From: CAYUVH01 sp964448135
GTDB lineage: Bacteria; Verrucomicrobiota; Verrucomicrobiia; Limisphaerales; UBA8199
Reading direction: 5' to 3'
NCBI GenBank assembly: GCA_964448135.1
Contig: CAYUVH010000019.1
Coordinates: forward strand, 1 to 64,000
DNA length: 64,000 bases
The notes below the pieces were generated by a model. It had not been told where the DNA came from, searched no databases, and worked only from the letters and a program-made list of their open reading frames with translations. Each line of letters begins with the position of its first letter. Positions within the stretch are counted from its first letter, which is position 1. Shown one piece after another: positions 60,104-64,000 of the stretch. A program made the translations under genes and the position numbers.

Positions 60104-60544
60104 ATGAAACTGCCCGCCGCCCATGGCCACGGCCTGACCCGGAGAACGCTGCGCGCGCGGCTGGTGCAGGCCTTCACCCTCATCGAGGTGATGATCGCGC
60201 TGGGCATTTTCTTCATGGCCACCTTTTCGATCCTGGCGCTGGTCTCGCGCTCATTGCGCAATGCGCGCGCGCTGCAGAAGATCGAGGTGGATGCGGGCAT
60301 GGTTGCCGCCCAGCTCTACAAAACCAACCGGCTGACGGAAGGCACCGATTCGGGCGATTTCGACAAATACTATCGCGATTATTCGTGGACCACGGATTCG
60401 CAGCAAATCGCCTCCAACGGCCTCTGGCAGGTGGATATCGTGGTCCGCAAACGCGGCGTGCATGAACCGGTGGATAAAATGACAGTCTGGCTCTACTCAC
60501 CGGATTCAAAATCGAGCGCGTTCGGGGCGCCGACCATCCGATGA
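60104..60544 (+). CDS. GspI-like minor pseudopilin
   Basis: A 146-residue pseudopilin with a 24-residue basic leader and the signal QAFTLIEVMIALGIFFMATF, followed by the helix ILALVSRSLRNARALQKIEV and a small beta domain ending PTIR. Its position between GspH- and GspJ-like genes and short length support GspI. It begins 5 bp after the previous stop and its stop overlaps the next start by ATGA. Confidence 0.82.
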   Translation: MKLPAAHGHGLTRRTLRARLVQAFTLIEVMIALGIFFMATFSILALVSRSLRNARALQKIEVDAGMVAAQLYKTNRLTEGTDSGDFDKYYRDYSWTTDSQQIASNGLWQVDIVVRKRGVHEPVDKMTVWLYSPDSKSSAFGAPTIR

Positions 60545-61353
60545 AAACCGCTGCTGGCAATCACCTTGGGACCGGGTCGCCTCGTCGCGCCCGCGCCGGC
60601 GCGGCGTTCACGATGGTCGAGATCCTGATCGCCATCGGCATTTTCAGCCTCGTGCTGGCGGCGATTTTCTCGACGTGGACCTCGATTCTCCGGGCGACCC
60701 GCGTCGGCAATGAGGCGACCGCCAAAGTCCAGCGCGCGCGCATTGCGCTGCGGATGCTGGAGGATTCCCTGGGCTCGGCGCAGGCCTTCGCGCAGAACCA
60801 GCGGTATTACGCCTTCATGGCCGAAAATGGGGACGAAGGTTCATTGAGTTTCGTCGCGCGTCTGGCGAAGTCCTTTCCGCGCGGCGGAAAATTTGGCGAC
60901 CTCGACGTCCGCCGGTTGACCTATTCGGTCGAATCCGACCCGGACGGCGGGCGGCAATTGGTTTTGCGGCAATGCCCGGTGCTCATGGAAATGGACAAGG
61001 ATGAAAAAGAGCATCCCCTGGTGATCGCGAAGAATGTCAAAGGGTTCGGGGTCGAGTTTTGGGACCAGAAAAAACAGGATTGGCTGGATGAATGGACCCA
61101 AACGAATTCGCTTCCGAAGGTGGTGCGCGTGACGCTGAAGCTGGAAGACAAGCCGCATTCGCTGGCGCCTCCCGAGGAGATCACGCGCATTGTGGGCATC
61201 CTCGCCACGACGGTTCCGCCCGGCTACCAGGTGCCGCCCAATACGGGAGCGCCGGGTGGGCAGGGACCGCCGGGAAGTCAGAACCCACCCGGCAGCTTGA
61301 ATCCTCCGGGCGGCGGCCTGAATAACGGGCAGAAAGGGGTTCGGTTGCAATGA
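60541..61353 (+). CDS. GspJ-like minor pseudopilin with Pro/Gly tail
   Basis: A 270-residue pseudopilin: leader, signal AAFTMVEILIAIGIFSLVLA, long helix, and the beta domain with FWDQKKQDWLDEWTQTNSLP and VRVTLKLEDKP typical of GspJ. The end is an unusual collagen-like tail: GAPGGQGPPGSQNPPGSLNP and PGGGLNNGQKG. The ATG overlaps the GspI-like stop. Confidence 0.82.
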   Translation: MKTAAGNHLGTGSPRRARAGAAFTMVEILIAIGIFSLVLAAIFSTWTSILRATRVGNEATAKVQRARIALRMLEDSLGSAQAFAQNQRYYAFMAENGDEGSLSFVARLAKSFPRGGKFGDLDVRRLTYSVESDPDGGRQLVLRQCPVLMEMDKDEKEHPLVIAKNVKGFGVEFWDQKKQDWLDEWTQTNSLPKVVRVTLKLEDKPHSLAPPEEITRIVGILATTVPPGYQVPPNTGAPGGQGPPGSQNPPGSLNPPGGGLNNGQKGVRLQ

Positions 61354-62513
61354 AGTTTTTGCGGCCAGAATCCGATTCGCGGCCGGCGAGAATGCGCGCC
61401 CAAGGGGGCGGGAGTTTTTACCGTTGGACTACCAGGCCCGCGGAACGCGCGATCGCGCTGGTGATCGTGATGATTTCGATATTCGTCCTTGCCATGCTGG
61501 CGGCGGGCTTTGCGCTGTCGATGAAGATCGAGACGAAGCTGGCCCGCAACGCCAACAGCGAAACCGAACTCGAATGGCTCGGCCGCTCGGGCGTGGAGTA
61601 CGCGCGCTGGATCCTGGCGCAGCAAATGACCATTCAAAACGAACCGTACGACGCGCTGAACCAGGTCTGGGCCGGCGGACCGGGCGGGGCAGGGACTTCC
61701 AACAGCCCGTTGGCGGATGTACAGAAGGAAGTCAAGATGGGGGAGAATTCCTCTTTCACCTGGAAGATTACCGACCTGGAAAGCAAGCTGAACATCAACA
61801 CGGCGCCCGAGCCGCTGCTGCAGCAGGCGTTGATCCAGATGGGGGTGGATGCGGGCGAAGTCCCGGTCATCACGGGCTCGATCCTGGATTGGATTGATCC
61901 GGATAACACGACCCACCTGGAAGGCGCGGAAACGGATTACTACGAAAATCTCTCGCCCCCGTACGAGGCCAAGAACGGGCCCATTGACGACATGTCCGAA
62001 GCGCTGCTGATCAAGGGAATAACGCCGGATGTTTACTGGGGCGGCGTGGCGACGAACCATCCGAGCGGCGGCTTCCAGCGCGGTGGGGGCGGCAATCGTT
62101 TCGGCTCCCAGCCGACCACGCAACCGCTTTTCGCCGGCGGCCTGGCGGACCTGTTCACGCCGGTTTCCAGCGGCAAGATCAACATCAACACCGCCTCGTC
62201 CGGGGTGCTGCAACTCATCCCCGGCATGGATAATTTGTCCGCCGACGCCATCGTGGGCGCGCGGGGTGGCGAGGACGACGGCACGCCGGCGTCGGGGCCG
62301 TTTCGGAGCGTGGACCCGAATTATCTATGGAGCCGAGTGCCGGGACTGCGCCTCGAAATGGCGCGACAGGTGCAGCAATTTTGCGACGTCCGGAGCAAGA
62401 CGTTCCAGGTGGAAGTGGACGCGCAGGTGAACGGCTATCACCGAAAGTTCGTAGCGCTCCTTGCGCGGAACAGTCCGCGCGACGTGGCGGTGCTTAACTT
62501 TTACTGGAAGTAA
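61350..62513 (+). CDS. gspK: GspK-like minor pseudopilin
   Basis: A 387-residue protein with N-terminal hydrophobic signal ALVIVMISIFVLAMLAAGFA and the GspK-type central domain: NSETELEWLGRSGVEYARWI, LNINTAPEPLLQQAL, SILDWIDPDN, DMSEALLIKG, and a second helix-hairpin-helix-like INTASSGVLQLIPGMD with DAIVGARGG. GspK caps the pseudopilus tip with I and J. The end overlaps the uppP end by 20 bp on the opposite strand. Confidence 0.9.
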   Translation: MKFLRPESDSRPARMRAQGGGSFYRWTTRPAERAIALVIVMISIFVLAMLAAGFALSMKIETKLARNANSETELEWLGRSGVEYARWILAQQMTIQNEPYDALNQVWAGGPGGAGTSNSPLADVQKEVKMGENSSFTWKITDLESKLNINTAPEPLLQQALIQMGVDAGEVPVITGSILDWIDPDNTTHLEGAETDYYENLSPPYEAKNGPIDDMSEALLIKGITPDVYWGGVATNHPSGGFQRGGGGNRFGSQPTTQPLFAGGLADLFTPVSSGKININTASSGVLQLIPGMDNLSADAIVGARGGEDDGTPASGPFRSVDPNYLWSRVPGLRLEMARQVQQFCDVRSKTFQVEVDAQVNGYHRKFVALLARNSPRDVAVLNFYWK

Positions 62514-63378
62514 CGGTCTGCGCCGCTGCAGCCGGCGCGTGTTGGACCGTCGTGGACGAAGGCGAATGCGGTTGGGCTTTGGGCCGGGCGAACAGCAGGA
62601 CCAGAATTACCACAGCCAGGGCGATACGATACCAGCCAAAGACCACAAAGGTGTGGCTGCGGACATAGCGTAGCAGCCATTTCACAACCACAAACGAAAC
62701 CACCGCCGCCACAATTGTGCCCAGGGCCACCATTCCCCAGTTTTCGTGGGGCGCGTTGGGAGGAGGATGGTGCAGGGCCTTGAAAATTTTCCACGCCCCG
62801 ACCGCCAGCATGGTCGGGATGCCAACCAAGAACGTGAACTCCGTGGCCGCCGGCCGGCTCAAGCCGAGCACCAACGCCAGGATGATGGTCGAACCGGACC
62901 GTGAAGCTCCGGGAAAAACCGCCGCGATCAACTGACCGAAGGCGACGGCGAGAGCAATCGTCCAGGTTACTTCGTTGCTCATGGGCTTGCCTCGCAGCCA
63001 GGCTTCGACGACGACGAACGCAATGCCGCCGATCAACAGCGCCCACGCGACGGGCGCAAGGTTTTCCGGAAGCTTGAGGCCCTTTTTATCCAAAATGAAA
63101 CCGACCGCGCCGGTGATGCCAAAGGCCAGCAGGATCTTCCCGAGGTATTGCTGGGTCGCTTTTTCGCGCCAGCGAAAAAAGAACTGATGCAGGCGTTCGG
63201 GGAACAACGGCAGGACGGCGATGACCGCGCCGCATTGGATCACGATGTTGAACAAATCGCTTTCGCGCATCCCCAGCCATTCCTCGGCGATGAGCAGATG
63301 GCCGGTGGAGGAGACCGGCAGGAACTCCGTGATTCCTTCAATTATTCCGAGAATGATGACGATCAGCGCATGCGGCAT
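62494..63378 (-). CDS. uppP: Undecaprenyl-diphosphatase
   Basis: A 294-residue membrane enzyme (BacA/UppP family) that recycles undecaprenyl pyrophosphate in cell-wall synthesis. The two signature motifs are EGITEFLPVSSTGH and FPGASRSGST, with about eight helices. The ATG at 63378 is preferred to 63420. The C-terminal tail after the last helix is Ala/Ser-rich and overlaps the gspK end. Confidence 0.94.
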   Translation of the reverse strand: MPHALIVIILGIIEGITEFLPVSSTGHLLIAEEWLGMRESDLFNIVIQCGAVIAVLPLFPERLHQFFFRWREKATQQYLGKILLAFGITGAVGFILDKKGLKLPENLAPVAWALLIGGIAFVVVEAWLRGKPMSNEVTWTIALAVAFGQLIAAVFPGASRSGSTIILALVLGLSRPAATEFTFLVGIPTMLAVGAWKIFKALHHPPPNAPHENWGMVALGTIVAAVVSFVVVKWLLRYVRSHTFVVFGWYRIALAVVILVLLFARPKAQPHSPSSTTVQHAPAAAAQTVTSSKS

Positions 63379-63424
63379 CCGTTGTTTAGACGACAAATCC
63401 GCCGCGCGTGCAAGCGGCAAATTA

Positions 63425-64000
63425 TCAGGCCTGTCCGCGCGCCTCGCGGTTCATCAATTCCAACCGGCGCCGCGCGGAGAGGGCCTGCGGGGTCTGGGGA
63501 AACTGCTCCACAATCCGGTTCAGGAGCGCGCGGGCCGTATTGGTATCCTGCAGGTACCGCAAGTGCCACGCCGCGGCGAGACCCATCCATTCGGCGCGCT
63601 TGAGGTCCGGTTGCTCATCCATGTCGAGCAAGGCATCAATTTGTTCCAGGCCCTGCTTGACGTCACCGAGTTGCTCGGCCAGCAGCCGGGCAAGTTTTTC
63701 GCGGGAAGGAACGTGATTCGGATCGTGCTTCAAATGCGTGACACACGCCTGGGCCGAGGCCAGGGCCTCCTTGCGTTCGAGCGCGGTCTCCGCCCGCCGC
63801 GGCGTGATGTCCATCTGATCGCCGATGGCCGGCATGGGAATGCGCGGCGGGTTGCGCTTCTCGCGCAGTTCTTGCGCGGAGGTCGGCAGCTGATTCATCT
63901 GCAGGCGCGTCATGTTGGCGAGGTGGGAGCCCGGCAGGCGGTCGCACACCAGTTGCAGCGCGCGCCGCGCCGCGTCCGGATTTCCCGCTATCTTCAAGTG
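63425..64000 (-). CDS. C-terminal part of a TPR-like protein (start beyond window)
   Basis: At least 191 residues; the frame is still open at the window end, so the N terminus lies outside. It shows TPR-like helical pairs (LASAQACVTHLKHDPNHVPS, REKLARLLAEQLGDVKQGLE, and the end TARALLNRIVEQFPQTPQAL, ending AARRRLELMN). It is upstream of uppP on the same strand. Proteins of this type in the lineage often carry membrane anchors and several more TPRs. Function not assigned. Confidence 0.65.
   Translation of the reverse strand, partial: HLKIAGNPDAARRALQLVCDRLPGSHLANMTRLQMNQLPTSAQELREKRNPPRIPMPAIGDQMDITPRRAETALERKEALASAQACVTHLKHDPNHVPSREKLARLLAEQLGDVKQGLEQIDALLDMDEQPDLKRAEWMGLAAAWHLRYLQDTNTARALLNRIVEQFPQTPQALSARRRLELMNREARGQA

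Overview
The window (about 60% G+C, no rRNA, tRNA, CRISPR array or transposase seen) looks like a chromosome segment of a soil or freshwater Verrucomicrobiota bacterium, most likely Limisphaerales/Pedosphaera-like. This is inferred from content: two prepilin-like proteins with the H-X9-DG signature near their C termini, a cluster of secreted sulfatases, secreted proteins of unknown function, and many short interspersed repeats between genes (ATGACGAA-type repeats, long inverted repeats, heptamer and octamer arrays) of a kind I associate with that lineage.

Layout. 1-9650: a redox/efflux block with thioredoxin, a NemR-like TetR regulator, a small unknown protein, a complete tripartite RND pump (inner-membrane pump, adaptor, outer-membrane channel) and two tandem SDR oxidoreductases. 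Two near-identical operator-like sites flank thioredoxin-tetR. 9.7-14.8 kb: a DegT-family aminotransferase with a clear terminator, a secreted protein followed by an ECF sigma factor and a one-TM putative anti-sigma, a DgoK-type sugar kinase and a small membrane protein. 14.8-22.7 kb (minus strand): a quinoprotein dehydrogenase with fused cytochrome c, coupled to dnaE by a TGATG overlap; an FtsB-like protein, a lipoprotein and a rhomboid protease. 23-30 kb: a pseudopilin-like protein coupled to thiD, an acyl-CoA ligase containing a heptamer tandem repeat, zinc-ribbon and unknown proteins, a frameshifted small gene and a CTPSR-type sulfatase.

30.2-50.2 kb is the most distinctive part. A pseudopilin-like protein is translationally coupled to a hybrid sensor kinase (periplasmic binding-protein-like domain, PAS, HisKA_3) and a NarL-type regulator; a stand-alone receiver follows. 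Next come three closely related CTAGR-type sulfatases, a SYLF/Ysc84 protein, two membrane proteins, a carboxypeptidase-regulatory-like protein, a sialidase-like protein, a secreted HAD phosphatase, a 910-residue Tyr/Trp/Gly-rich lipoprotein and a small lipoprotein. I propose this as a co-working envelope module for sulfated or phosphorylated substrates; its chemistry is unknown.

50.2-64 kb: housekeeping genes (RNase D, RlmI-like methyltransferase, ProA), an EF-hand membrane protein, then a type II secretion-like operon (gspF and H-, I-, J-, K-like pseudopilins), UppP and the C-terminal part of a TPR-like protein cut by the window edge. Long open frames antisense to the G+C-rich genes are judged to be shadows and are not annotated.
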